A DNA stretch of 22,764 nt from an uncultured Lachnospiraceae bacterium (GCA_910586405.1 CAJUII010000054.1:1-22764); one strand, 5' to 3'; numbered from the stretch's first letter, positions 15,171-22,764 are shown. The notes: generated from the letters alone by a model not told the origin. Numbers and translations: made by a program.

Positions 15171-16693
15171 ATGAGAAAAGCGCAGAGACAGCAGGCAGAA
15201 ACACTGTTTGGGCAACTCGAGGAAGCACACATACAGATCAAAAGCGATGTCGAACAGCACCATATCGAACAGGCACTGGATTTGCTAAAGGACTGTCAGG
15301 ACAGCGCCGCCGCGATAGGCACATTTATTGAAAACATAGAGGGAGAGGGACACCCGACGGTTTGCCTTCTGGAAGAATATTGTGAACTTGTGTATCAGTT
15401 GTACGAAGAGCTGTTTTCATCAGACAAAGAGCACAATGCAAAAAAAGTTCATAAATTGCTCAGGCAGCAGCTAATCAAAGCTGAGAACAGCTTTAAATGG
15501 GATATTCCGACTAGTACAGCGTTTTCTTAATCCCCATATACTTAGTGCTTGATATTTTCGTCAGCGCAAGGCGGAGGAAGGAGGCAATGCGGTGGCATTG
15601 TTGACTGACGACAACGCGGCGATGGCGTAAATAGCAAGTGCTAAGTGTATGAGGGATTAGGAAATGCTGTACTAGGATAGAAGCAGTGTTTCTTCCATAT
15701 AAAGCGAGTATGTGGGACAGCTTGGAAAGTGTGTAGCGCGCAGCAGATGAGGACGAAAACTGTGATGCCTATGTAATTCCGATTTCATATTATGACAAGA
15801 ATCCAGACGGCAGTTTTCGCAAAATGCACTGCGAAGATGACCAGTATCCAGCGTATGTGCCTATTACCAAATATGATACATTTGATTTCGAGAAGCATCG
15901 CCCAGACATGATCTATATCCATAACCCGTATGACGGACTGAATCTGGTCACAAGCGTGCATCCGTTTTTCTATTCGGAGCATTTAAATAAATTTACAGAC
16001 CAGTTGATCTATATACCATATTTCGTATTGGGAGAGATCAAGCCTGAGGAGGAGGAGCGAATAAAGTCCATGCAGCATTTCTGCACCACGCCGGGCGTGT
16101 ACAATGCCGACAAGGTCATTGTGCAGTCGGAGGACATGCGGCAGGTCTATATCAAAGTTCTTATGAAAGAATCAGGCGATTGCAGCGCTGCCGCAAGAAA
16201 ATACTGGGAGAATAAGATTCTTGGTCTTGGCTCACCGAAATATGACAAGGTGGCATGTACCATAAAAGAAGAAGTGAAAATACCCGAACCATGGTTGGAG
16301 TTAATCCGCAGACCTGATAAGAGCTGGAAGAAAATCATTCTGTACAATACGAGTATTGCCGGGCTGTTGAGACATAACGAAAAGATGCTTGCGAAGATGA
16401 ACTATGTATTTGATGTTTTTCGGAAAAATCAAGAGGAAGCAGTCCTGCTGTGGCGTCCGCATCCGCTGATTGAGAGCACACTCACCAGCATGCGTCCTCA
16501 GCTGTGGGAGGCATATAAAACAATGCGGAATCAGTATTTAGCAGAAGGCTGGGGCATCTATGACGATACCGCAGATCTGGACAGGGCAATCGCGATCAGC
16601 GATGCATATTACGGCGATGGAAGCAGTGTGGTACAACTGTATCAACAGACAGGAAAACCAGTCATGATACAGAATGTAGAGATTACTGCGTGA
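15171..16693 (+). pseudogene. CDP-glycerol glycerophosphotransferase-like protein, disrupted
   Basis: Two open parts belong to one gene. Residues 1-113 or so (15171-15510; GGAG 9 bases before the ATG) form a helical N-terminal region. The second part (from about 15679) gives EAVFLPYKASMWDSLESV, then an in-frame TAG at 15736-15738 (probably from TGG), then AYVIPISYYDKN, YIHNPYDG, LWRPHPLIES and SDAYYGDGSSVVQLYQQTGKPVMIQ. These last motifs match the TagF-like GT-B fold, where HP and DxSS-type motifs bind the CDP-glycerol substrate. Such enzymes build teichoic-acid-like surface polymers. A MITE lies between the parts; removing it and one CTAG copy restores the frame exactly (DIPTRIEAVF). The C-terminal end may also be short. 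Not functional as it stands. Confidence 0.85.
15514..15672. mobile_element. MITE (non-autonomous transposon), about 159 bp
   Basis: The element has long imperfect terminal inverted repeats: the outer 10 bases (CTAGTACAGC and GCTGTACTAG, counting the target) match perfectly, and similarity continues for about 40 or more bases per side (TTAATCCC and GGGATTA, ACTTAG and CTAAGT). The interior holds further foldback pairs (CGTCAG/CTGACG, CAATGC/GCATTG) and no gene. It sits in CTAG, present on both sides (15511-15514 and 15672-15675). This fits either a TA duplication within CTAG, as for IS630/Tc1-mariner elements, or a 4-base CTAG duplication. It splits the glycerophosphotransferase-like gene, and its ends supply the false stop of the first part. 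Confidence 0.85.
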
Positions 16694-16787
16694 GATTTTG
16701 AAGAAAAGTGGAACCTTGACAATTTCATACTTTATATCTGTAGAGGGTAGATGGAAATAGATAATAGAAACATATATTCGAGAAACC

Positions 16788-16816
16788 TTGACGAAAATAG
16801 GATGCAATGTTATACT
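16788..16816 (+). promoter_or_regulatory. Sigma-A promoter of the retropepsin unit
   Basis: TTGACG, a 17-base spacer and TATACT form a near-consensus housekeeping promoter. Transcription should start near 16823, about 43 bases before the ATG of the small gene. The surrounding gap (16694-16865) holds nothing else that I can support. Confidence 0.7.
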
Positions 16817-16865
16817 GACTATATCATGATGACTTGGAAGCAGGAACGAAAAGGAGGCAGATTTT

Positions 16866-17138
16866 ATGCTGAAAATGCTCGACGAGAAGGTGCTTAGATC
16901 GGATGATGAAATGGAAGATTTATATAAAGACTGCAAGTACCTTTACATTATAGACAGTTATGATAAAATTGTTGATCATAACGGTTATTTGTATTGTGTT
17001 AGTACGTCGAATGATTCATTTGACCAATTGATCGACCAGAGAGAAAAATTGAGGGCAGAAGGAAAATTATGTGTTCTTGGTGGAAGCTATAACAATGGAG
17101 GAGCAGTAGGTGTACAATACGAGTATAAAGAACAATAA
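16866..17138 (+). CDS. Small unknown protein, 90 residues, upstream of the retropepsin
   Basis: A strong AAGGAGG lies 8 bases before the ATG, and a good promoter stands ahead of it, so this is surely translated. The protein is soluble and charged, with KCVLGG-like turn residues near the end (LCVLGGSYNNGGAVGVQYEY). I do not recognise the family. It ends at TAA 17136-17138, and the aspartic protease continues in the same frame only 18 bases later. The intervening codons (VSAECI) read like the missing first strand of the protease, so this may be the N-terminal part of a single protein of about 223 residues interrupted by a CAA-to-TAA change, or a separate partner protein. Confidence 0.7.
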   Translation: MLKMLDEKVLRSDDEMEDLYKDCKYLYIIDSYDKIVDHNGYLYCVSTSNDSFDQLIDQREKLRAEGKLCVLGGSYNNGGAVGVQYEYKEQ

Positions 17139-17156
17139 GTATCGGCTGAGTGCATT

Positions 17157-17534
17157 ATGGTGAACAGAGATGTTAACATGGCAAAATTTATAGTGGATAC
17201 CGGAGCAATGTTTACTTGTTGTAACTATAAGATTTTTGATATACATTTAGAAGAAAGTGAGTTGGCAGATAACGAGATCAAAGCGCTTGGCGGGTTTGTT
17301 AGAAGTATGCCTGTTACATTTTATAAATGTAGTTTGAAACAGTTTACAATTGGAAATATAGATCTAGGAAAACAAGATATATGGATAACCTTTGATGAGA
17401 GGGTAACGGACACAGTGCTGGGAATGGATATATTACAACAGGTGATTTTTACTGCCAATCCATATAACAGGAAGATGTATTTTTGTAAGGATGCTGCGGA
17501 CTATGATCAAAATTTCCAGTTGGACATTGTTTAG
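17157..17534 (+). CDS. Retropepsin-like aspartic protease
   Basis: The protein shows the single-domain retropepsin pattern. FIVDTGAMFTCC has the catalytic DTG at residues 14-16, a middle beta-rich region follows, and VTDTVLGMDILQQ matches the hydrophobic-hydrophobic-Gly-x-Asp motif that supports the active site. Such proteases work as dimers, with one DTG from each chain. The length of 125 residues is normal for a bacterial clan AA protein, but the ATG at 17157 has no ribosome site and leaves a very short lead before DTG. The same frame is open back to the TAA of the preceding gene. Translation may be coupled, or the stop may be a recent nonsense change. Its substrate is unknown. A terminator follows 40 bases downstream. 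Confidence 0.75.
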   Translation: MVNRDVNMAKFIVDTGAMFTCCNYKIFDIHLEESELADNEIKALGGFVRSMPVTFYKCSLKQFTIGNIDLGKQDIWITFDERVTDTVLGMDILQQVIFTANPYNRKMYFCKDAADYDQNFQLDIV

Positions 17535-17574
17535 ATTGTCAAATCTATATCGAGAATAAAATAATCAATTTGTT

Positions 17575-17626
17575 AAAAAGATGTAAAGTATGAAGTTGTC
17601 AATAATTTGTACTTTACATCTTTTTT
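17575..17626 (+). terminator. Terminator of the retropepsin unit
   Basis: Perfect 16-base arms (AAAAAGATGTAAAGTA and TACTTTACATCTTTTT) enclose a 19-base loop, and the second arm ends in a run of six T residues. It closes the transcript begun at 16823. Because both ends are A/T-rich it could act in both directions. Confidence 0.75.
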
Positions 17627-17628
17627 AT

Positions 17629-17691
17629 ATGCAAGCCCCATTCAAAACGTTCAAAGAAGCGATACCGCAAAGGCAGCGCGGGGGCTTGCAT
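17629..17691 (+). promoter_or_regulatory. Structured leader before the secreted protein gene
   Basis: A perfect 11-base stem (ATGCAAGCCCC and GGGGCTTGCAT) closes a 41-base interior that contains a small stem around GTTCAAAGAAGC and the single-stranded-looking ACCGCAAAGG. The element begins just after the preceding terminator and ends 30 bases before the ATG of the secreted protein gene. Its shape is that of a cis-acting RNA. The CGCAAAG stretch recalls c-di-GMP-I riboswitches, but the other conserved parts of that class are not found, so I leave the class open. Confidence 0.4.
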
Positions 17692-17720
17692 CAAACATGA
17701 AAACGAGAGGGGCATACTGT

Positions 17721-19037
17721 ATGAAAAAAACGAAAGCAGTCAGGATTGCATCATTGATCAGTGGAATCAGTATTCTATTTTCAATGGCATCTGTATATGC
17801 CGCTGAGGAAATCCATCAGACGACAGAAACCGAAGAAAGCGGGACACAGTATGAAAACACAATTGAAGGCGAGACAGCGCACGGAAACACAAAAACCGTA
17901 GAGTTTGAGACAGAGAACTCAAATGAAAATCAGATATCCGAGCCAGAGGAAAGCCAAAGCCAGCTCGAAAAAAGCACGACCGAACCAGAGGAAAGCCAAA
18001 GTACCCGTGAAGATGCTTCTGAAACGGAAAGTGAGCAGGAGTCATTGCAAGAGGGGGAAAGCGGAGCACAGAGTGAGGCTGATACGGAGGAGAGTGCAGA
18101 GGAAATGACAGAGATCGCTGACGAATCCGGGCAGATCGAGAAAAGGTGGAAAACAGGAATGGGGCTGACCGGCCTGCTAATGCCGCAGAAATTTGAAATT
18201 GTGATGGACCCATGGGAGATGGACGGCAGGACGCAGGTTTACTCCGAGCAATATATCATAAAAAATACTGGCGACATGTCAGGGACACTGAAACTGACCG
18301 GAATTGCCTGTGAAGTGGGTGAAGATGTCCATGTGCAGGAAAACAGTGACGGTATTCATAGTGGAAAAGACAAGAAACTATATATTGAATTGCTGATCAA
18401 TGATGAGGACAGATTTGTACTGATGCCGGAAGGAACGGATTATGAGATCAAGCTGGCGCCAGATGAGAGCATAACGCTGGAATTTACAGGGGAGATGAAC
18501 GAAAATACGTCCCAAAACTGGCAGGATAGAGATGTGAAAATAAGTGTTACCTATGATTGGTGTATAGAGCCGCAGGAGAAGGAGACAGAATACACAGAGA
18601 GCATCTCGGAGCCGGCGGAAGAAGATTCAGAGAGCGAGGACATGGAGGAGGGAGAAGGTTCGGAAGGGGAGCCAGAGAGAAAGCCGGCGGAAGAAAATTC
18701 TGAGGACATTTCAGAGCCAGCGCAAGAAAACTCGGAAGCAGAGTCAGAACCAGCGGAAAAAAGCACGACGAGCGAGTCAGAACCAGATGAGGAAACTTCG
18801 GAAGCAGAATCAGAGACAGCGGGAGACAACATAGAAACTGAGTCAGAGCCGCAAAATGAAAGTTTGGTAAGCGTGACAGAATCGGAGGAGGAAACTTCAG
18901 AAGCCGAGACAACAGAAGGAGAAAACAATCTGTCAGAAGGACTTAGTACAGAAGAAGGAAGTTTGAAGATAGAGACAGCCACGGAAGAAGGTTACTCGAA
19001 TGTCCAGACAGAAACAATAGGAAATCTCGAATCATGA
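17721..19037 (+). CDS. Secreted Glu/Ser-rich surface protein
   Basis: The product has 438 residues from the ATG at 17721, where a GAGAGGGG site and a signal peptide (MKKTKAVRIASLISGISILF, then SMASVYA, cleavage before AEE) agree; the frame is open further upstream without need. After the signal come about 110 acidic low-complexity residues, then a folded central domain of about 130 residues (KFEIVMDPWEMDGRTQVYSE, QYIIKNTGDMSGTLKL, ISVTYDW). A second low-complexity tail of about 150 residues is made of loose repeats like SEPAEE, SEAESEP and EETSEAE. The central domain resembles beta-sandwich domains of clostridial surface proteins. No LPxTG motif or C-terminal anchor is seen, so the protein is released or bound non-covalently. 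It heads a surface gene set. Confidence 0.8.
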   Translation: MKKTKAVRIASLISGISILFSMASVYAAEEIHQTTETEESGTQYENTIEGETAHGNTKTVEFETENSNENQISEPEESQSQLEKSTTEPEESQSTREDASETESEQESLQEGESGAQSEADTEESAEEMTEIADESGQIEKRWKTGMGLTGLLMPQKFEIVMDPWEMDGRTQVYSEQYIIKNTGDMSGTLKLTGIACEVGEDVHVQENSDGIHSGKDKKLYIELLINDEDRFVLMPEGTDYEIKLAPDESITLEFTGEMNENTSQNWQDRDVKISVTYDWCIEPQEKETEYTESISEPAEEDSESEDMEEGEGSEGEPERKPAEENSEDISEPAQENSEAESEPAEKSTTSESEPDEETSEAESETAGDNIETESEPQNESLVSVTESEEETSEAETTEGENNLSEGLSTEEGSLKIETATEEGYSNVQTETIGNLES

Positions 19038-19064
19038 TTTCTGAATGAATAGAGGAGACAGAAA

Positions 19065-19571
19065 ATGAATAAAAAGACAAAAATCATAATCGCCAGTATC
19101 TGCATTGTGGCGCTGCTGGCAGTCGGTGCCGCGGTGGCGATGTTTGTCATGCTGATGAATAAGGAGGGTGATACACCGAAGGATAACGGGGTGTATACCA
19201 TGGATGAAGGCAATTATCAGCAAATTATGGATGATATGACACAACAGGTGCAGGAAGGGTATTTTGAGACATACATGACGACAGACTGGGTTTTTCCAGA
19301 TGGAAGTTCGGATGTGACAGATGCCATGCTGGGCAATTCGCCCAATAATACAAAACCAATTCGGTGTGAATTGTTACTGGATGAGACAGGGGAGAAATTG
19401 TTTGAGACGAATGTCATACCCGTTGGAGCCTTAGTAGGCAACTGTAGGCGCAGATACAACTCTTGTATCTTCAAAGCAGGCGGCAAAAGATTCTACAGAT
19501 ACTGCAAAGCCTGCAATGTGGCTGGCGGCAGTGGCAGCAGTAGCGGAGAACTCGACCACAAACAAGCTTGA
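19065..19571 (+). pseudogene. Membrane-anchored surface protein, C-terminus replaced
   Basis: GAGGAGA precedes the ATG. Residues 7-31 form a membrane anchor (IIIASICIVALLAVGAAVAM). An extracytoplasmic region of about 90 residues follows (YQQIMDDMTQQVQEGYFETY, RCELLLDETGEKLFETNVIPVGA), looking like the start of a beta-rich surface domain. After about residue 125 (position 19438) the reading becomes Cys/Arg-rich (GNCRRRYNSC) and is simply the next gene read out of frame, down to a chance TGA at 19571. So the true C-terminus is lost at a joint near 19425-19440. A truncated product may still be made. Confidence 0.65.
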
Positions 19572-20496
19572 GTACACGACGGGATCAGACACGACAGTGA
19601 ATGGTCTGGAAGGTACAGAGGGCAATATCACAGCATTTGGTACAAAAGATGAAAACAATGAGAGCGAAGTTATCCAGAACTTCTATCTTCAGGCAGCAAC
19701 GAATGCAACCTTTAAAGGAATTACTGGAGCCGAAGTTGACACAGAGAAAACTGCGGCCACAGCGACGGTTGGCGGTGCAGATTTTTATGAAATGTCAGCG
19801 CTCTCGAATACAAGTGATGATGCAGCTGGCGCGGCAGCTCTTGCAGCAGACAAGGATATTTATATAGCTACAGCAGCACCGGCAGGTGGAACACCCGCTA
19901 CGTTTACCAAAGTAGCGAAGGGAACAGCAGCTGGAAGTATAACCTGGACAGCAGGTAATGTAGTATATGCTATTGCAGATGCACCGACAGCAGCGGCGTC
20001 TTTAGAGAATACAAAATCTTATCTTTACATTGATAACGCAACTACAGCCGCAGGCGATGCAGCTGCATTCAGATATATCGGTGCGTTGTCTGAGGCAAAG
20101 TCTGGCTGGTCAACCACTGATTTGTCAGGGATCACCCTCACATACGATATCATTGGTATTTCAGGATCCGCTTATGATGGCATAGCTGGCGCAGATGGCA
20201 GTGGGCTTACATATGGTTATAAGGCACAGAGCAGTGCAATTACAGTTGACGCATCAGGCTTGATGACCATGAATGGCGTGAGCGGAGATAACTACCAGTC
20301 AGGTAAGGTTACATTTTTAGACAAGGATTATGCACTTGGCAGTGCAGCGGGATCGTTTAAAACATTTACAGATCCAGCAACATTCCAGTTTAGTGATGCG
20401 TGGTTAAATAACATTAAGGGAAAAGAGATCACTGTAACAATCGTTTTGAAAGATAGTACAGAGATTAAAGAAACAATTACTGTACCTGAGTCATAA
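19438..20496 (+). pseudogene. Ala/Thr-rich exported surface protein, N-terminus missing
   Basis: From 19438 (after an in-frame TAG at 19435-19437) the frame reads ATVGADTTLVSS and continues for about 350 residues to TAA. It is rich in Ala, Thr, Gly, Ser and Asp, has no Cys and very few Arg, as in surface-layer or pilus-like proteins. No signal peptide is present, and no start codon has a ribosome site: the first ATG (19516) is inside the protein. The end (ITVTIVLKDSTEIKETITVP) is beta-strand-like with no LPxTG motif. The gene has lost its start in the same event that removed the end of the preceding gene. An out-of-frame fusion is the present state. Confidence 0.65.
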
Positions 20497-20563
20497 GTCA
20501 ATATTTTTCCTTTGCTAGGGCTGAGGATTGTTAGGCTTTAAGATAGCAAGAATGGTTTAACAT

Positions 20564-20606
20564 CAGAGCCATGGGCGATTCCCATCGCTGTGGCTCTGTT
20601 TGTTTT
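20564..20606 (+). terminator. Terminator after the surface protein genes
   Basis: CAGAGCCA and TGGCTCTG form an outer 8-base stem around a second small stem (ATGGG/CCCAT), followed by GTTTGTTTT. It ends only 24 bases before the ATG of the next gene, leaving no room for a promoter between, so read-through or attenuation may feed that gene. Confidence 0.6.
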
Positions 20607-20629
20607 GGTGGTTAAGGAATGCAAAAAGG

Positions 20630-21736
20630 ATGAAGAGGTATTTGTTTACAAATTGTACAATAGTGCAGGGAGAACTGTTTCTGATAGGTGCATTAGGAGG
20701 ACTGCTGGCAAAAGTTAATTTAGAGAACGGAAACATGAGTAATTATGAAATGCAAAAGGGGTTTGTCCAAGAAAAAAATGTGGTGTTGATAGATTATATG
20801 GAGAATTATCAAGATTATATATATGCGCTGGATTCTAAGGGAGTAAATTTAGTAATTATAGGATTAAAGAATAGGGAGTGCCGATATGTATCATTAAATT
20901 GTGCATTTCGTTCTTATATAAATTTTGTATCATTTGAGCGGTATAGGACAGATTACTATATTTTTCCCAAATATGAAAATAAACTTTTAATATATCATAC
21001 GTCAAATGAAAAACTTCAGGAAATTTCTGGTTATCTGGAAGATGTCAATGAGATACAGTGTGCATGCCGAGTGAAAGAAGATGTATGGATTTTGCCGAAA
21101 GCGTCGGATGTTATGTTTTGTTATGAATTATCGACAGGAGAAAAGAAAAGGTACAAATTGAATAGGGTATTGCAAGATTGTGTTCATTCTGTTTTTCACG
21201 AAGGATACATTTATATATTGAATATGTTTGGCGTTGTATACAGATGGGATATAGAAAAAACAGAGTTGTTGGAAATTGCAGACCTGAATATAAACCGGGA
21301 TGAAAATGAATCATGGAGCAAAGTAATCTATGCAGGAAATAGACTAATTTTCCTTCCGGCATATGGTAACGATATAAAAATATTAGACTTATATTCAGGG
21401 AAGATAAATATATATGAAAGTTATCCAGAAGATTTTACATATCAGTCAACTTGGTTAAAATATTATGGATATTGTGAAGATGAAAATAATTATTATTTTG
21501 CGGCATGTTCAGGAAATTATATGCTGAAAATAGATAAACAGACTGGGAAGTTTGCTTGGATGAAGCCAACTATTGAAGATTCTATAGTAAGCAAACGGAT
21601 GGAATCTGTGAAAGATAAGATATATTATGAAGGAATTTATGACACGGTAGATTTGTTGAACGCGATATCGAAGAATCTGTGCCAGCCAGATAACAAATTT
21701 ATTGGGCAGAAAATCTATCGTTGGATGATGGAATAG
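20630..21736 (+). CDS. Probable beta-propeller repeat protein
   Basis: The product has 368 residues from the ATG at 20630; an in-frame TTG at 20600 lies inside the terminator and is unlikely. No signal peptide is clear. The sequence holds about six or seven degenerate repeats of the form hydrophobic strand, small turn, then Y-x-Y/W-x-x-x-T/S-G strand (for example MFCYELSTGEKKRY, VYRWDIEKTELLEI, IKILDLYSGKINIY, NYMLKIDKQTGKFAWM), typical of a propeller fold. Such proteins occur beside glycerophosphotransferase-like genes in clostridial surface-glycan clusters (my recollection, not tested). The function is unknown. The region is clearly richer in A/T than the ATP synthase operon. The next gene follows after 10 bases. 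Confidence 0.65.
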   Translation: MKRYLFTNCTIVQGELFLIGALGGLLAKVNLENGNMSNYEMQKGFVQEKNVVLIDYMENYQDYIYALDSKGVNLVIIGLKNRECRYVSLNCAFRSYINFVSFERYRTDYYIFPKYENKLLIYHTSNEKLQEISGYLEDVNEIQCACRVKEDVWILPKASDVMFCYELSTGEKKRYKLNRVLQDCVHSVFHEGYIYILNMFGVVYRWDIEKTELLEIADLNINRDENESWSKVIYAGNRLIFLPAYGNDIKILDLYSGKINIYESYPEDFTYQSTWLKYYGYCEDENNYYFAACSGNYMLKIDKQTGKFAWMKPTIEDSIVSKRMESVKDKIYYEGIYDTVDLLNAISKNLCQPDNKFIGQKIYRWMME

Positions 21737-21746
21737 AGGAGAAGAG

Positions 21747-22700
21747 ATGTTATACACTCAAAAAGAAATGCTTACAATCTTGAAATTAAAAGACGAAGAA
21801 GAAAGTATTGATATAGGTTTAATCAGAACAGTAATATTACAAAGGCCTTCCAATATGATTTATTGTGAGACAAATGGTAAATTGATTGGTGTTATTAGTA
21901 TGGGAGATCTGTTACGGGCATGCAGGAAAAATCAGAATCAGGTGATTGTTAACAAACAATTTACCAGTATACAATATGGAAAATTTATAGAGGCGAAAAA
22001 TATATTTGGATCTGCAAAGAATATAAATGCGCTGCCAATAATTACAGAGAAAAATACATTGGTTGGTGATTATACAAGATGGGATGATTTACTTGTATTG
22101 GAGTATTTGATTCAGGCTGATAATGGACGTTGTATCGAGGAATGGGGAGAGGGACGGGAGATAGTGCTTGTGCGTCCAAATAAATTATTTAGGATGCGGC
22201 AGAAAATTTTTGAAGAATTTAAGAAGTATTTAGGAAAGCATCAAGCAAAATTTCAATGTATTGAAAATACAGAAGTATCAGCATTTCTGAAAAAAACAGA
22301 GTTGATTTTATTTGTTGATGAAAATGAGATTCGGGCATGTAAGACGGCTTTATATTTATTGCATAGAGAAAATAGTGCTCATTATAAGATGAAAACTTAT
22401 CGAAATATTTTGAATGATAATTTGGGATTTGGCGATGAAGAGTGTGCCCTGTATTTAAAAAAGCTTCGGAATAAGGGCGTTAGGATACTTGGACTGCGTT
22501 TTGAAGAAAGCGCATATTCCAGACAGTTGTTGAAAGAAATAGAGCTGCGTTATGAAAGAGAAAGAGCAGCATTATGTGCTACACTCCCAGAAGCAATGCA
22601 TCAGGAATTTTTTGGGGAGCTGTACAACGAAGAAAAAAATTTGCAGTCATGGGAGAAACGTGCGTGTAGTAAATTGCGGAAGTATGGGAACAGATATTGA
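21747..22700 (+). CDS. CBS-domain protein
   Basis: The 317-residue protein has GAGGAGAAGAG just before the ATG. Residues 1 to about 125 look like a CBS pair: SNMIYCETNGKLIGVISMGDLL and then INALPIITEKNTLVGDYTRWDDLL have the strand-turn-strand-helix form that usually binds adenosyl nucleotides. Residues from about 135 show an alpha/beta stretch (EIVLVRPNKLFRMRQKIFEE, TELILFVDENEI) and a charged helical C-terminus; I do not recognise this part. It is co-transcribed with the propeller gene. CBS proteins of this kind sit in surface-polysaccharide clusters and may sense nucleotide state (inference). The downstream 64 bases to the window end contain only a small dyad (TTTCCA/TGGAAA). Confidence 0.65.
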   Translation: MLYTQKEMLTILKLKDEEESIDIGLIRTVILQRPSNMIYCETNGKLIGVISMGDLLRACRKNQNQVIVNKQFTSIQYGKFIEAKNIFGSAKNINALPIITEKNTLVGDYTRWDDLLVLEYLIQADNGRCIEEWGEGREIVLVRPNKLFRMRQKIFEEFKKYLGKHQAKFQCIENTEVSAFLKKTELILFVDENEIRACKTALYLLHRENSAHYKMKTYRNILNDNLGFGDEECALYLKKLRNKGVRILGLRFEESAYSRQLLKEIELRYERERAALCATLPEAMHQEFFGELYNEEKNLQSWEKRACSKLRKYGNRY

Positions 22701-22764
22701 ATATTGTTATCTTTTTTCCGACATCGTTATGCTCCTTTCCATAATGGAAAGAGCCTTGATATGC

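Noticed and set aside
17629..17691. Assignment as a c-di-GMP-I riboswitch
   Set aside because: Only a CGCAAAG-like stretch matches; the GGCAAAC part and the expected stem pattern are not seen.
18551..18982. Minus-strand Ser-rich frame opposite the secreted protein tail
   Set aside because: It is the complement of the Glu/Ser repeat codons; low complexity on both strands explains the open frame.
19438..19571. Programmed ribosomal frameshift joining the two surface proteins
   Set aside because: No slippery heptamer with a downstream structure is evident, and the second gene looks truncated at its N-terminus; a deletion joint is simpler.
1..22764. CRISPR arrays, tRNA or rRNA genes
   Set aside because: No regularly spaced repeats and no tRNA or rRNA signature were seen on either strand.

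Overview
The window looks like chromosome of a Gram-positive anaerobe of the Clostridia, most likely a Lachnospiraceae-type gut bacterium. This rests on AGGAGG-type ribosome sites, GTG and TTG starts, the order of the F-type ATP synthase operon, the OmpR-type two-component pair, and cell-surface glycan proteins of kinds I associate with that family. There was no database access; family assignments rest on motifs read from the translations.

Layout. (1) 78-2833, plus strand: a sugar ABC transporter permease, then a second permease cut short after about 60 codons, an unassigned coding remnant and a GH43 glycosidase without its N-terminus. This is a collapsed sugar-uptake locus. (2) 2817-5590, minus strand: an unrecognised 250-residue acidic protein, an OmpR-type response regulator and its histidine kinase. 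(3) 5591-6120: a debris zone with a short coding remnant and a MATE transporter cut off at the ATP synthase terminator. (4) 6121-13031, minus strand: ATP synthase operon in the order small membrane protein, atpB, atpE, atpF, a fused atpH-atpA, atpG, atpD, atpC. Delta and alpha are one 673-residue chain with no visible internal start for alpha. (5) 13032-15143: a hairpin-rich intergenic region, then an intact TnpB-family protein in which all three RuvC catalytic acids are replaced, followed by three small hairpins. This is the best candidate for a new system: an RNA-guided, nuclease-dead TnpB derivative. (6) 15171-16693: a CDP-glycerol glycerophosphotransferase-like gene broken by a MITE of about 159 bp and by a separate nonsense codon. 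(7) 16788-17626: a self-contained unit with promoter, small unknown protein, retropepsin-like aspartic protease and terminator. (8) 17629-20606: surface-protein genes behind a structured leader, with an out-of-frame junction between the last two. (9) 20630-22700: an AT-rich pair encoding a probable beta-propeller protein and a CBS-domain protein.

How it fits together: the ATP synthase operon is the intact housekeeping core. Around it lies an accessory zone of surface and glycan genes with many truncations, nonsense codons and an insertion. Against that decay, the intact TnpB-like gene, with a strong ribosome site and an extended -10 promoter, suggests that it is kept for a non-cleaving function.
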